A DNA stretch of 64,000 bases from Paraburkholderia sp. ZP32-5 (GTDB lineage: Bacteria > Pseudomonadota > Gammaproteobacteria > Burkholderiales > Burkholderiaceae), in assembly GCF_021390495.1 (NCBI RefSeq), contig NZ_JAJEJP010000001.1, positions 3,534,001 to 3,598,000 of the forward strand, written 5' to 3'. Positions within the stretch are counted from its first letter, which is position 1. The number at the start of each line of letters is the position of its first letter. The translations under genes were made by a program, and so were the position numbers. Below are positions 9,274-20,346 of this stretch, piece by piece. The notes beneath the pieces were generated by a model. That model was not told the origin of the DNA, searched no databases, and saw only the letters and a program-made list of their open reading frames with translations.

Positions 9274-10647
9274 ATGACCAAGAAAGTTTATGTAAAGACC
9301 TTTGGCTGCCAGATGAACGAGTACGACTCCGACAAGATGGTCGACGTGCTCGGTGCCGCTGAAGGACTCGTCAAGACCGACACGCCGGAAGATGCCGACG
9401 TGATCCTGTTCAACACCTGCTCGGTGCGCGAAAAAGCGCAAGAGAAAGTCTTCTCCGACCTCGGCCGCGTGCGCGAGCTGAAGGACGCGAATCCCAATCT
9501 GATCATTGGCGTGGGCGGCTGCGTTGCGAGCCAGGAAGGCGCTTCGATCGTCGCGCGTGCGCCATATGTCGATCTGGTGTTCGGTCCGCAAACGCTGCAT
9601 CGTCTGCCCCAAATGATCGACAAGCGCCGCGAAAGCGGCCGCGCGCAGGTCGACATCACGTTCCCCGAAATCGAGAAGTTCGATCACCTGCCGCCGGCGC
9701 GTGTCGACGGTCCGAGCGCATTCGTATCGATCATGGAAGGCTGCAGCAAGTACTGCAGCTACTGCGTGGTGCCATACACGCGCGGCGAGGAAGTGTCGCG
9801 CCCGCTCGACGACGTGCTGACCGAAATCGCCGGCCTCGCCGACCAGGGCGTGCGCGAAGTCACGCTGCTCGGCCAGAACGTCAATGCATACCGTGGCGCG
9901 TTGACTTCGGGCGCAGCGGAAATCGCCGATTTCGCGACGCTGATCGAATACGTCGCCGATATTCCGGGCATCGAACGGATTCGCTACACGACGTCGCATC
10001 CGAAGGAATTCACGCAGCGCCTGATCGACACCTACGCGAAGGTGCCGAAGCTCGTCAGCCACCTGCATCTGCCGGTGCAGCACGGCTCCGATCGCATCCT
10101 GATGGCGATGAAGCGCGGCTACACGGTGCTCGAATACAAGTCGGTGATCCGCCGCCTGCGCGCGATCCGCCCGGACCTGTCGCTGTCGACCGACATGATC
10201 GTCGGCTTCCCCGGTGAGACCGAGGAAGATTTCGACAAGATGATGGCGCTCGTCGACGAGATGAAATACGACACCAGCTTCTCGTTCATCTACAGCCCGC
10301 GCCCCGGCACGCCGGCCGCGAATCTGCACGACGACACGCCGCGTGAAGTGAAGCTCAAACGCCTGCAACATCTGCAGGCCACCATCGAAGAGAACGTGCA
10401 GCGCATCAGCAATGCGATGGTCGGCAAGGTCGAACGGATTCTGGTCGAGCGCCCGGCGCGCAAGGACCCGAACGAACTGGCGGGCCGCACCGAGAACAAC
10501 CGCGTCGTCAATTTCCCGGCGCCGGTCGCATCGCACTCGCGGCTGATCGGCCAGATGGTCGACGTGAAGATCGTGCACGCATATCCGCACTCGCTGCGCG
10601 GCGAACTCGTGATGGTTCACGACGACAGCTCCACGGCGACGCACTGA
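9274..10647 (+). CDS. miaB: tRNA-2-methylthio-N6-dimethylallyladenosine synthase
   Basis: A radical-SAM methylthiotransferase that adds the 2-methylthio group to i6A37 of tRNAs reading U-starting codons. 457 residues in the family order: an N-terminal UPF0004 domain with three Cys for the auxiliary cluster (C12 in [10 protein letters not shown]49 in FNTCSV, C83 in GGCVAS), the radical-SAM CxxxCxxC at about 157-164 ([16 protein letters not shown]), and a C-terminal TRAM domain (about 380-445). First gene of the miaB-phoH-ybeY-chaC-corC-lnt run. Confidence 0.98.
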   Translation: MTKKVYVKTFGCQMNEYDSDKMVDVLGAAEGLVKTDTPEDADVILFNTCSVREKAQEKVFSDLGRVRELKDANPNLIIGVGGCVASQEGASIVARAPYVDLVFGPQTLHRLPQMIDKRRESGRAQVDITFPEIEKFDHLPPARVDGPSAFVSIMEGCSKYCSYCVVPYTRGEEVSRPLDDVLTEIAGLADQGVREVTLLGQNVNAYRGALTSGAAEIADFATLIEYVADIPGIERIRYTTSHPKEFTQRLIDTYAKVPKLVSHLHLPVQHGSDRILMAMKRGYTVLEYKSVIRRLRAIRPDLSLSTDMIVGFPGETEEDFDKMMALVDEMKYDTSFSFIYSPRPGTPAANLHDDTPREVKLKRLQHLQATIEENVQRISNAMVGKVERILVERPARKDPNELAGRTENNRVVNFPAPVASHSRLIGQMVDVKIVHAYPHSLRGELVMVHDDSSTATH

Positions 10648-10723
10648 ACGAACTCACGGCAAATTCGCAAAGCGAAACAGGCAAGAACCCGCGTACCGCA
10701 ACCGACAGGATCGACTCACCGCC

Positions 10724-11815
10724 TTGAAGACCACTCAGCCGCATCTGGAATTCACCGCACCGCGCGAAGACAACGCGCGGCTCGCCAACCTCTGCGGACC
10801 GCTCGACGAAAATCTGCGGCAGATCGAGCAGGCGCTCGACGTGACCCTGCAGCGCCGCGGCCACCGCATCACGATCCGCGGGCGCGGCGCGAAACTCGCG
10901 CTGACCGCGCTCGAAAACTTCTACAACAATGCGCGCGAGCCGCTGTCGGTCGACGACATCCAGCTCGCGCTCGTCGAAGTGCGCCACCCGGCGCGCCATC
11001 GCCCGAACGGCAACGGTAACGGCAATGGCGAGGCTGACGACGCCGCCGACCCGCGCTTCGCCGGCAACCCCGATCATCCGTTCGACCAGCCCGCCGACCT
11101 CAATGCGAGCGAAGACGACTTCGAGCAATACGGCCCGAAGCTGTACACGCGCCGCGCGGACCTGCGCGGCCGCACGCCGGCGCAGCGCGAATACCTGAAG
11201 CAGATCGTCTCCCACGACGTCACGTTCGGCGTCGGCCCGGCCGGCACCGGCAAGACCTACCTCGCGGTAGCGTGCGCGGTCGATGCGCTCGAACGCGATC
11301 AGGTCAAGCGCATCGTGCTGACGCGCCCGGCGGTCGAAGCCGGCGAACGGCTCGGCTTCCTGCCCGGCGATCTCGCGCAGAAGGTCGACCCGTATCTGCG
11401 CCCGCTGTACGACGCGCTGTACGACCTGCTCGGTTTCGACAAGACCGCGAAAATGTTCGAGCGGCAGATGATCGAAATCGCGCCGCTCGCGTACATGCGC
11501 GGCCGCACGCTGAATCATGCGTTCATCATCCTCGACGAGGCGCAGAACACGACGCCCGAGCAGATGAAGATGTTCCTCACGCGGATCGGCTTCGGCTCGA
11601 AGGCGGTCGTCACCGGCGACACGACGCAGATCGACCTGCCGCGCGGCCACAAGAGCGGCTTGATCGAAGCGCAGCAGGTGCTCGCGAACGTGCGCGGCAT
11701 CGCGCTCACGCGCTTCACGAGCGCGGACGTGGTGCGCCATCCGCTGGTCGCGCGCATCGTCGAGGCGTACGATGCGCATTCGCAGAAGGCGCCGGCGCCG
11801 GTCGACCCGCGCTGA
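10724..11815 (+). CDS. ybeZ: PhoH-family ATPase (YbeZ)
   Basis: A PhoH-like P-loop NTPase tied to ribosome maturation with YbeY, encoded next. 363 residues: an N-terminal KH-like part (about 1-85), an Asn-Gly repeat linker (NGNGNGNGE, about 98-106), then the ATPase core with Walker A GPAGTGKT near 171, Walker [10 protein letters not shown], and [12 protein letters not shown]. The start is TTG at 10724, preceded by a weak GACAGGA; no ATG or GTG gives a better N-terminus. Gap to ybeY is 59 bp. Confidence 0.94.
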   Translation: MKTTQPHLEFTAPREDNARLANLCGPLDENLRQIEQALDVTLQRRGHRITIRGRGAKLALTALENFYNNAREPLSVDDIQLALVEVRHPARHRPNGNGNGNGEADDAADPRFAGNPDHPFDQPADLNASEDDFEQYGPKLYTRRADLRGRTPAQREYLKQIVSHDVTFGVGPAGTGKTYLAVACAVDALERDQVKRIVLTRPAVEAGERLGFLPGDLAQKVDPYLRPLYDALYDLLGFDKTAKMFERQMIEIAPLAYMRGRTLNHAFIILDEAQNTTPEQMKMFLTRIGFGSKAVVTGDTTQIDLPRGHKSGLIEAQQVLANVRGIALTRFTSADVVRHPLVARIVEAYDAHSQKAPAPVDPR

Positions 11816-11874
11816 GGCGCCACCGACAACGCACGCCAACCACACACGCCAGCAACGCCGAACCCCGACACCGC

Positions 11875-12336
11875 ATGAGCCGCGCCCCGAAACTGACGTT
11901 GAACCTGCAATTCCCGGCCGCCAAAGCGTGGCCGGAGCACAAGGCGCTGCTGCCGCGCGCGACCGTGGCCGGCTGGATCAAGGCGGCGCTGTTCGCGGAC
12001 GGCGAACTGACGGTGCGCTTCGTCGATGCCGAAGAAGGCCGCACGCTGAACCGCACCTATCGCGGCAAGGACTACGCGACCAATGTGTTGACCTTCGCGT
12101 ACGCCGAATCGGAAGACGATCCGGTGACGGGCGACCTGATCCTGTGCTGCCCGGTGGTCGAAAAGGAAGCCGCCGAACAGGGCAAGCCGCTCGCCGCGCA
12201 CTACGCGCATCTGCTCGTGCACGGCACGCTGCACGCACAGGGCTACGATCACGAGATCGAAGAGGAAGCCGAGGAAATGGAAGCGATCGAAACCGATATC
12301 CTCGGTAAGCTCGGATTTCCGGATCCCTATCAATAG
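11875..12336 (+). CDS. ybeY: Endoribonuclease / rRNA maturation factor YbeY
   Basis: A zinc-dependent single-strand endoribonuclease that matures the 16S rRNA 3' end and takes part in 70S quality control. 153 residues, close to the usual 150-160. The three metal-binding His lie in [11 protein letters not shown] (about 116-126), and the NVLTFAY strand is conserved. The frame is open 600 bp upstream inside phoH, but the ATG at 11875 begins at the family's N-terminus. It follows phoH, its usual functional partner. Confidence 0.96.
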   Translation: MSRAPKLTLNLQFPAAKAWPEHKALLPRATVAGWIKAALFADGELTVRFVDAEEGRTLNRTYRGKDYATNVLTFAYAESEDDPVTGDLILCCPVVEKEAAEQGKPLAAHYAHLLVHGTLHAQGYDHEIEEEAEEMEAIETDILGKLGFPDPYQ

Positions 12337-12396
12337 GCTTGCCGCTTTCAGCCCGCGTCTCCTCGCTCCCGTCCGCCAACCACGATCGAACCTACC

Positions 12397-13107
12397 GTGA
12401 GCACCCCGTCCCCCGAAGCCGATTCCTTCACGCGCTGCCCGGACTATCCGCCGGCGCTCGGCGACTCACAGCTGCTGACGGACGACGAACTGCGCGCATC
12501 ACTCGACTGCACGTTGCGCGACTGGGACCGCGCGAGCGACCTGTGGCTGTTCGGCTATGGCTCGCTGATCTGGAACCCCGGGCTGCCGACTGTCGAGGCG
12601 GCGCGCTCGAAGGTGCACGACTATCACCGCGGGCTGTATCTGTGGTCGCGCGTGAATCGCGGCACGCCCGAGCAGCCGGGCCTCGTGCTCGCGCTCGATC
12701 GCGGCGGTTCGTGCACCGGCATGGCGTTCCGGCTCGCCGCCGAGGGCGCGATGCCTCATCTCGAAGCACTGTGGCGCCGCGAAATGCCGATGGGCTCGTA
12801 CCGCCCTGCGTGGCTGCCGTGCGTGCTAGCGGACGGCCGGCGCGTCGACGCGCTCGCGTTCGTGATGCGTCGCGACGTGCCGAGCTACACCGGCAAGCTG
12901 CGCGACGACATCATCCGGGCGGTGCTTGGCTGCGCGAGCGGCCGCTATGGCACGACGCTCGACTATGTCAGCCGTACCGTGCACGCGCTGCGCGAAAGCG
13001 GGATGCCGGATCGCGCGCTCGAAGCGCTGCTCGCGCGCTGCGACGCGTCGGCGCGCGACGCGAACCCGGACGCGGCTGCGCCGACGAGCGGCACGGCACG
13101 CGGTTAA
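12397..13107 (+). CDS. ChaC-type gamma-glutamylcyclotransferase
   Basis: Predicted to cleave the gamma-glutamyl bond of glutathione, giving 5-oxoproline and Cys-Gly, in the cytosol. The N-terminal LWLFGYGSLIWNPG (about 49-62) is the YGSL substrate-binding motif of the ChaC fold, and the Glu in LWRREMPMGSYRPAW fits the catalytic acid. 236 residues, GTG start at 12397. It sits between ybeY and corC, where E. coli has no extra gene. The last 25 residues are Ala/Pro-rich and probably disordered. Confidence 0.9.
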   Translation: MSTPSPEADSFTRCPDYPPALGDSQLLTDDELRASLDCTLRDWDRASDLWLFGYGSLIWNPGLPTVEAARSKVHDYHRGLYLWSRVNRGTPEQPGLVLALDRGGSCTGMAFRLAAEGAMPHLEALWRREMPMGSYRPAWLPCVLADGRRVDALAFVMRRDVPSYTGKLRDDIIRAVLGCASGRYGTTLDYVSRTVHALRESGMPDRALEALLARCDASARDANPDAAAPTSGTARG

Positions 13108-13425
13108 ATCCCGGCACCGTCTCGCGCCAAACCACGCCACCTAGCGCAACCTCGCGTCACCTCGTGTCAGCGCGCACTTCGCCGCTCAGCCGCACCCCGC
13201 CATGACGCGCCGTTGCACCCCGCCCCATCCCGCCCCGCGACTTTTTTGCCCACAGGCGCTTTTCCATGGGTAATCGGTTAGGATGGCCCTACGCGCCATC
13301 GCGGCGCGGCCGCTTCATCCAACGCTTCACTCATCCCCAGGCCCGGCGGGACACGGTTTCGCCATGCGCCTGGTGTATCCTTAATGCTCTGTAACAGCGC
13401 GCCCAGTCTCGCCGGGCGCACTACC
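13108..13425. other. 318-bp gap before corC, nothing recognised
   Basis: GC-rich, C-biased sequence between chaC and corC. I find no ORF with a credible start, no terminator hairpin with a T tract and no tRNA. A run of T at about 13242-13248 and TATCCT just before 13382 could be parts of a corC promoter, but no paired -35 is convincing. Confidence 0.5.
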
Positions 13426-14331
13426 ATGAACGACACGTATCCCAGTCGACGCCATACCGGACGCCAACTCGACAAACCGCAGGAAAAGCGCTCGCTGCTC
13501 GAGCGCCTGACCGACTTCATCTCGCCCGAGCCCGACTCGCGCGCCGAACTTCTGGAAATTCTGCAGGACGCGCATGAGCGCAACCTGATCGACGCCGACT
13601 CGCTGTCGATGATCGAAGGCGTGTTCCAGGTCTCGGAATTGAGCGCACGCGACATCATGGTGCCGCGCGCGCAAATGGACGCGATCAACATCGCGGACAA
13701 TCCCGCCGAATTCATCCCGTACGTGCTGGAAAAAGCGCACTCGCGCTATCCGGTCTACGAGGGCAATCGCGACAACATCATCGGCGTGCTGCTCGCCAAA
13801 GATCTGCTGCGCTACTACGCGGAAGAGGAATTCGACGTGCGCGGCATGCTGCGCCCGGCCGTGTTCATCCCCGAGTCGAAGCGCCTGAACGTGCTGCTGC
13901 ACGACTTCCGCGTGAACCGCAACCACCTCGCGGTGGTGGTCGACGAATACGGCGGCGTCGCGGGCCTGATCACGATCGAAGACGTACTGGAGCAGATCGT
14001 CGGCGACATCGAGGACGAATACGATTTCGACGAGGAAAGCGGCAACATCATCGCGTCGCCGGACGGGCGCTTCCGGGTGCGCGCGCTGACCGAGATCGAG
14101 CAGTTCAACGAAACCTTCGGCACCGATTATTCGGACGACGAGGTCGACACGATCGGAGGGATGGTCACGCATCACTTCGGCCGGGTGCCGCATCGCGGCG
14201 AAAAGGTGCGTATCGACGATCTGATCTTCGAAATCCTGCGCGGCGACGCGCGCCAGATCCATATGCTGCTGGTGCGCCGCGACCCGCTCGCGGGCCAGCG
14301 CGAGCGCGAGGCGCAACACGTGCAAACCTGA
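13426..14331 (+). CDS. corC: CorC/YbeX-type CBS-domain protein
   Basis: A 301-residue cytoplasmic protein with paired CBS domains (about 70-190; VPRAQMDAI, SRYPVYEGNRDNIIGVLL, VVVDEYGGVAGLITIEDV) and a C-terminal CorC/HlyC transporter-associated domain (about 215-290; TIGGMVTHHFGRVPHRGE). It lacks the DUF21 membrane domain of longer relatives. The E. coli homologue YbeX is linked to Mg2+/Co2+ handling and ribosome metabolism. ATG at 13426 is chosen over an upstream in-frame ATG at 13384, because homologues begin at MNDTYPSRR. It lies next to lnt, as in E. coli. Confidence 0.94.
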   Translation: MNDTYPSRRHTGRQLDKPQEKRSLLERLTDFISPEPDSRAELLEILQDAHERNLIDADSLSMIEGVFQVSELSARDIMVPRAQMDAINIADNPAEFIPYVLEKAHSRYPVYEGNRDNIIGVLLAKDLLRYYAEEEFDVRGMLRPAVFIPESKRLNVLLHDFRVNRNHLAVVVDEYGGVAGLITIEDVLEQIVGDIEDEYDFDEESGNIIASPDGRFRVRALTEIEQFNETFGTDYSDDEVDTIGGMVTHHFGRVPHRGEKVRIDDLIFEILRGDARQIHMLLVRRDPLAGQREREAQHVQT

Positions 14332-14401
14332 GCCGCCGGCTTTCGCTGATTCGCCGGCTTTCCGCTCGCTTTTTTCAACTTCCGACGCCGACCGCGCAAC
14401 A

Positions 14402-16129
14402 ATGGCCGACCCGATCACTTCCCGTCCGCGGCGCGACATCAGCGCCGCCGCCCTCGCCGACAACACCCGCAGCCGCGCGCTGCCGCTGTGGCACTACCTC
14501 GTCGCGCTGGCCGTCGGCGCGCTCAATACGCTGTCGTTCGCGCCGACGCCGCACGGCGGCTGGCTGCAACTCGCGATCTTCGTGTTCTTTTTCGCGTGGC
14601 TCACGCGCAGCACCGGCTGGAAAAGCGCGGCGCTGACGGGCGGTGCGTTCGGCTTCGGCAATTTCGTCACCGGCGTGTGGTGGCTGTACGTCAGCATGCA
14701 CTTCTACGGCGGGATGCCGGCGCCGCTCGCCGGCGCCGCGCTGGCGCTGTTTTCGCTGTATCTGGCTGTCTACCCGGCGCTTGCGGCCGGGGTGTGGTCG
14801 TTCTGCGCGGGCCACGCGCGCAACGGCGCGGCTGATGACCGTCGGCCGTTCTCGCCGACCTGGCATGGCGCGCTGGCGTTCGCGAGCGCGTGGGCGATCG
14901 GCGAATGGCTGCGCGGCACCGTGTTTACCGGCTTTCCGTGGCTGGCCTCCGGCTATGCGCAGGTCGATGGCCCGTTTGCCGGGTTTGCGCCGGTGGTCGG
15001 TGTGTATGGCGTCGGCTGGGTGCTTGCGCTCGCGGCCGCGCTGATCGTGCAGGCGCTGCTGCCGCTGACTCAGGCGCGCGCCGCCCCTGTCGCGCCGCCT
15101 GCTCAGCCCGCGCATGACCCGCGCGGCGGCGAGGCCGCGCCGCGCCACATCGCGCGCATCGCGCTGCCGGCCGGCGTCGCGCTGGCGCTGATCGTCATCG
15201 GCCTGCTGCTGCCGCTGATCCAGTGGACCACGCCGGCCAACGCGCCGCTGAAGGTGCGTCTGCTGCAAGGCAACGTCAAGCAGGAGATGAAGTTCGAGGA
15301 AGCTGGCCTGCGCGCGGCGGTCGACGAGTATCAGCAGATGATCACCGCGAAGCCGGCCGATCTGATCGTCACACCGGAAACGGCGATTCCGGTGCTCGCG
15401 CAGCAGTTGCCGCTACCGTTCGCCGCGGCGATCCGCCAGTTCGCGGATTCGACCGGCAGCGCGATCCTGTTCGGCGCGATCGGCGGCACGATCACGCCGG
15501 ATGGCCAGGTGGTCGACTACACGAACAGCCTGTTCGGCGTCACGCCCGGCTCGCATGTGATGTACCGCTATGACAAGCATCACCTCGTACCCTTCGGCGA
15601 ATTCGTGCCGTGGGGCTTCCGCTGGTTCGTCAATCTGATGAACATCCCGCTCGGCGACTTCTTCCGCGGCGCGCCGGTGCAGAAACCGTTCATCGTGCAT
15701 AACCAGCCGGTCGCGTTGAACATCTGCTACGAGGACATCTTCGGCGAGGAAATCGCGCGCACGCTGCGCGAGAACGCAACCCCGGCGGGCGTGCTGGTCA
15801 ACTCGACCAACCTCGCGTGGTTCGGCGACACGATCGCGCTCGACCAGCATCTGCAGATCGCGCGCATGCGCTCGCTCGAAACCGGCCGGCCGATGCTGCG
15901 CGCGACCAACACGGGCATGACCGCCGCGATCGATGCGAACGGACGCGTGATCGGCCGTCTCACGCCGTTCACGATCGGCTCGCTCGACGTGACCGTGCAA
16001 GGCACATCGGGCAATACGCCTTACGTGACGAGCGGCAACAACACGGTGCTGGCGGTGTCGGTGCTGCTGCTGGCGTTCGGTTTTGCATTCGGACCGGCAA
16101 TCGTGCGGCGGCGTAACGGCGCGAAGTAA
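14402..16129 (+). CDS. lnt: Apolipoprotein N-acyltransferase
   Basis: Adds the third acyl chain to the N-terminal Cys of lipoproteins at the periplasmic face of the inner membrane, preparing them for Lol export (BamE and LptE in this window are clients). 575 residues: about six N-terminal membrane helices, a nitrilase-like domain (about 280-540) and a last C-terminal helix. The catalytic triad is visible as E326 (TPETAIPVL), K392 (YDKHHLVPFGE) and C442 (NICYEDIFGEE). Longer than E. coli Lnt (512), with extra Pro/Ala-rich sequence near 225-245. Last gene of the run. Confidence 0.97.
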   Translation: MADPITSRPRRDISAAALADNTRSRALPLWHYLVALAVGALNTLSFAPTPHGGWLQLAIFVFFFAWLTRSTGWKSAALTGGAFGFGNFVTGVWWLYVSMHFYGGMPAPLAGAALALFSLYLAVYPALAAGVWSFCAGHARNGAADDRRPFSPTWHGALAFASAWAIGEWLRGTVFTGFPWLASGYAQVDGPFAGFAPVVGVYGVGWVLALAAALIVQALLPLTQARAAPVAPPAQPAHDPRGGEAAPRHIARIALPAGVALALIVIGLLLPLIQWTTPANAPLKVRLLQGNVKQEMKFEEAGLRAAVDEYQQMITAKPADLIVTPETAIPVLAQQLPLPFAAAIRQFADSTGSAILFGAIGGTITPDGQVVDYTNSLFGVTPGSHVMYRYDKHHLVPFGEFVPWGFRWFVNLMNIPLGDFFRGAPVQKPFIVHNQPVALNICYEDIFGEEIARTLRENATPAGVLVNSTNLAWFGDTIALDQHLQIARMRSLETGRPMLRATNTGMTAAIDANGRVIGRLTPFTIGSLDVTVQGTSGNTPYVTSGNNTVLAVSVLLLAFGFAFGPAIVRRRNGAK

Positions 16130-16224
16130 GCGGCGACGGGCGGGGCGACAGCCGGACAACAGCCGGGCAGGCAACGCACAAACGGCGCCGCACGCCCCCC
16201 CCAACACGGAAACGCAACACGCAT

Positions 16225-16261
16225 AAAAAAATGCGCCTGACAGATTCAGGCGCATTTTTTT
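16225..16261. terminator. Bidirectional terminator, lnt / GST
   Basis: A 10-bp stem ATGCGCCTGA / TCAGGCGCAT with a 5-base loop (16231-16255) is flanked by an A run on the left and T7 on the right, so it can end both lnt (+) and the convergent GST gene (-). Confidence 0.92.
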
Positions 16262-16329
16262 CTTCACAGGCAAGCGTTCCGGTTCAGGCCATCAGTCACG
16301 CGCCCGAACTCGGGATTCACCTAGGTCCG

Positions 16330-16941
16330 TCAGTTCGCCGGCACCGTATCGATGAACGACTGGCGCAGCGCGAGCTTCTGGAAATGCTTGTCCAGAGTCG
16401 GATGCGCTTCGCGCCAGTTCAGCTCGGGCATGCGGAAGTCGAGATAGCCGAGCGCGCAACCCACCGCGATATCCGCAAGCGTGTAGTGATTGCTCGCGCA
16501 CCACGGCTTGCTGCCGAGGCCCTGCGACATCGCGACCAGACCTTCGTCGATCTTGCGCTGCTGCCGCGCGACCCACGCGTCGACCCGTTGCTCGGGCGCG
16601 CGCTGCGTGCCTTCGAGACGGATCAGCACGGCCGCGTCGAGCACCCCATCGGCGAGAGCTTCCCAGCAGCGCACTTCGACGCGTTCACGCCCGGACGGCG
16701 GAATCAGCTTGCCGACCGGCGACAGCGTATCCACGTATTCGCAGATCACCCGCGAATCGAACACGGCTTCGCCGTCTTCCATCACGAGGCACGGCACCTT
16801 GCCGAGCGGATTGAAGGTGTGAATCCGGGTATCCGGCGCCCAGACGTTCTCGGGCACCAGTTCGTAGTCGATCTTCTTGTCGGCGAGCACGATCCGCGCT
16901 TTACGCACGAACGGGCTGGCGACTGAACCGATGAGTTTCAT
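16330..16941 (-). CDS. Glutathione S-transferase (YibF-like)
   Basis: A soluble GST of about 203 residues. The N-terminal thioredoxin-like half starts MKLIGSVASPFVRKARI, with Ser rather than Cys at the active-site turn, and has the cis-Pro segment GKVPCLV followed by FDSRVICEYVD. The all-alpha half holds YTLADIAVGCALGYLDFR. It resembles E. coli YibF, whose substrate is not settled. Start codons at 16950, 16944 and 16941 compete; MKLIG at 16941 matches homologues. It converges on lnt through a shared terminator. Confidence 0.92.
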   Translation of the reverse strand: MKLIGSVASPFVRKARIVLADKKIDYELVPENVWAPDTRIHTFNPLGKVPCLVMEDGEAVFDSRVICEYVDTLSPVGKLIPPSGRERVEVRCWEALADGVLDAAVLIRLEGTQRAPEQRVDAWVARQQRKIDEGLVAMSQGLGSKPWCASNHYTLADIAVGCALGYLDFRMPELNWREAHPTLDKHFQKLALRQSFIDTVPAN

Positions 16942-17202
16942 CATGACCATCTGCCTTTTTCTGAATCCGGCGAAAGTATAAGTGGTCTAAAGCTTTCACG
17001 AGTGCTACGCGGCATCTTCGCAAGCTGCGCGTGGCCTCGCTGTGGGCGGATTGCAACATGCTCGCGGCCGCCCGACCGTCAGTATCCGCACAAAATAAGT
17101 CGGTGTATCGAACGCCTGCCCCCAAGGCCCGCGTCACGCCGCAAGCGGGCGCCGGGCTGGCCGACCACGACCGGCGCGCGGGTAAGCGCCAGAACGGAGC
17201 GC

Positions 17203-17208
17203 TACAAT
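17203..17208 (+). promoter_or_regulatory. Candidate -10 box abutting pepP
   Basis: TACAAT lies six bases before the pepP ATG, so a start seven bases downstream would fall on the ATG itself (leaderless mRNA). No -35 is obvious. Confidence 0.35.
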
Positions 17209-17214
17209 CGCACG

Positions 17215-18633
<1,419 letters not shown>

Positions 18634-18639
18634 CGCGCG

Positions 18640-19998
18640 ATGAACGAAGCCTCTCCATCGGTGGTGATCCTGAAGCCCGCCTCTCACCAGCAGGCCTTCG
18701 ATTTCGACGTGACGATCGTCGGCGCCGGGCCGGTCGGCCTCGCGCTCGCCGGCTGGCTCGCGCGCCGCAGCGTGACGCGCGAGCTGAAAATCGCGCTCGT
18801 CGACGCGCGCGAACCGGAAGACTCGATCGCCGATCCACGCGCGATCGCGGTGTCGCACGGCAGCCGGATGATCCTCGAACCGCTGCGCTGGCCCGCCGAC
18901 GCAACCGCGATCGAACGCATCCACGTGTCGCAGCGCGGTCACTTCGGCCGCACGCTGATCGATCATCGCGAGCACGGCTTGCCCGCGCTCGGCTACGTGC
19001 TGCGCTACGGCTCGATCGTGCATGGTCTGGCCGACGCGGTGCGCGCGACGCCGGTCCACTGGTTCCGCTCGACGTCGGCTGGCGCGCCGACCCAGGAGCT
19101 CGACGGCGCCACGCTGCCGATCGAGACCGCCGGTGTCGCGCGGCAGCTGCGCACGCGGATTCTGGTGAATGCCGAGGGCGGCGTGTTTGGTGATCAGAAG
19201 CGCGGCGGCCGTATCGGCAAGCATGCGGGCGACGAGGCGGACGACACGGCCGGCGAGGCCGATGGCGCCGTCGAAACTGCAACCGGCGTGGCAACCTCCA
19301 CACTCAACACTGCTGCCAAGGCAACCGGCGGACCGGGCAAAGGCGGCAGCGGCGCCGGCTCGCGCGACTACGGGCAAACCGCGCTGGTCGGCACGGTCAC
19401 CGTGTCCGCGCCGCGCCCGCACGTCGCGTGGGAGCGCTTCACGTCGCAAGGCCCGATCGCGTTGCTGCCGATGGGCGGCGTGCGCGGCGCCGACTACGCG
19501 CTCGTCTGGTGCTGCGCGCCCGAGGAAGCCGCACGCCGCGCGCAGCTCCCCGACGAAGCGTTCCTGCGCGAACTCGATGCGGCGTTCGGCGACCGGATGG
19601 GACGCTTTATAAAAATCGTCGGACGCGCGTCGTTCCCGCTCGGGCTCAACGCGGCCGACACGCTGGTGAACGGCCACGTCGTCGCAATCGGCAATGCGGC
19701 GCAGACGCTGCATCCGGTGGCGGGTCAAGGCCTGAACCTCGGGTTGCGCGACGCGCACGCGCTCGCCGATGCGCTGTCGGCCGAAGGCCCGACGCCGCTC
19801 GCGCTCGCGACGTTCACGCAACGCCGCGCGCTCGACCGGCGCCTGACGATCGGCTCGACCGACACGCTCGCGCGTCTGTTCACCGTCGACTTCCCGCCGC
19901 TCGCGGTGCTGCGTGGCCTCGCGCTCACCGCGCTCGAATTCGTGCCGCCGGTGAAGACCGCGCTCGCGCGGCAAATGATGTTCGGCCAACGCCGCTAG
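18640..19998 (+). CDS. UbiH/UbiF-family FAD monooxygenase
   Basis: A flavin hydroxylase likely to act in ubiquinone ring hydroxylation. 452 residues: N-terminal dinucleotide fold with GAGPVGLALAGWLARR (28-43) and the C-terminal FAD signature GNAAQTLHPVAGQGLNLGL. The middle DG motif is degenerate (LVNAEGG, Glu for Asp). A roughly 54-residue Ala/Gly/Asp/Thr-rich stretch (about 188-241) interrupts the domain just after it. It starts 6 bp after pepP, a pairing like pepP-ubiH in E. coli, which favours UbiH among the paralogues. Confidence 0.9.
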   Translation: MNEASPSVVILKPASHQQAFDFDVTIVGAGPVGLALAGWLARRSVTRELKIALVDAREPEDSIADPRAIAVSHGSRMILEPLRWPADATAIERIHVSQRGHFGRTLIDHREHGLPALGYVLRYGSIVHGLADAVRATPVHWFRSTSAGAPTQELDGATLPIETAGVARQLRTRILVNAEGGVFGDQKRGGRIGKHAGDEADDTAGEADGAVETATGVATSTLNTAAKATGGPGKGGSGAGSRDYGQTALVGTVTVSAPRPHVAWERFTSQGPIALLPMGGVRGADYALVWCCAPEEAARRAQLPDEAFLRELDAAFGDRMGRFIKIVGRASFPLGLNAADTLVNGHVVAIGNAAQTLHPVAGQGLNLGLRDAHALADALSAEGPTPLALATFTQRRALDRRLTIGSTDTLARLFTVDFPPLAVLRGLALTALEFVPPVKTALARQMMFGQRR

Positions 19999-20190
19999 GC
20001 GGGCAGCGCGCTTGCGCCGCGGCGACTTTGTTGCGGCGACCGGCGTCATAAGAAACGCGCAACACATACACGACACTCGGGCAGCAATCGCGCTGCCCGA
20101 GCGCGCCATCCCGCTCAACTCGATGCCGCAGTGGCCCGTTCGCAGCCACGCCGCAGCCGCGCATAACAGCCGCGCCCGTCGTCGCCCGGT

Positions 20191-20216
20191 TCTATGAAAG
20201 ACGCCACTTTCATAGA
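20191..20216. repeat. Perfect 10-bp inverted repeat upstream of dusB
   Basis: TCTATGAAAG and CTTTCATAGA flank a 6-base spacer (ACGCCA). This is the one clear element in the 348-bp gap between ubiH and dusB (19999-20346). No T tract follows, so a simple terminator is unlikely; an operator or an mRNA leader stem is possible. TAAAAT at 20270-20275 may be the dusB -10 box. I saw no ORF in the gap. Confidence 0.6.
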
Positions 20217-20346
20217 AGATTTAACGAGTTACGAGATACAGATGGCGAGTTCCGCTTATCTGTTAACGCTAAAATGGCAGTTTTCCCTCGCATTTCGCAG
20301 CGGCATCGATTGTTAAATCGCACAGCCGCCGGCGCACGCTCACGTC

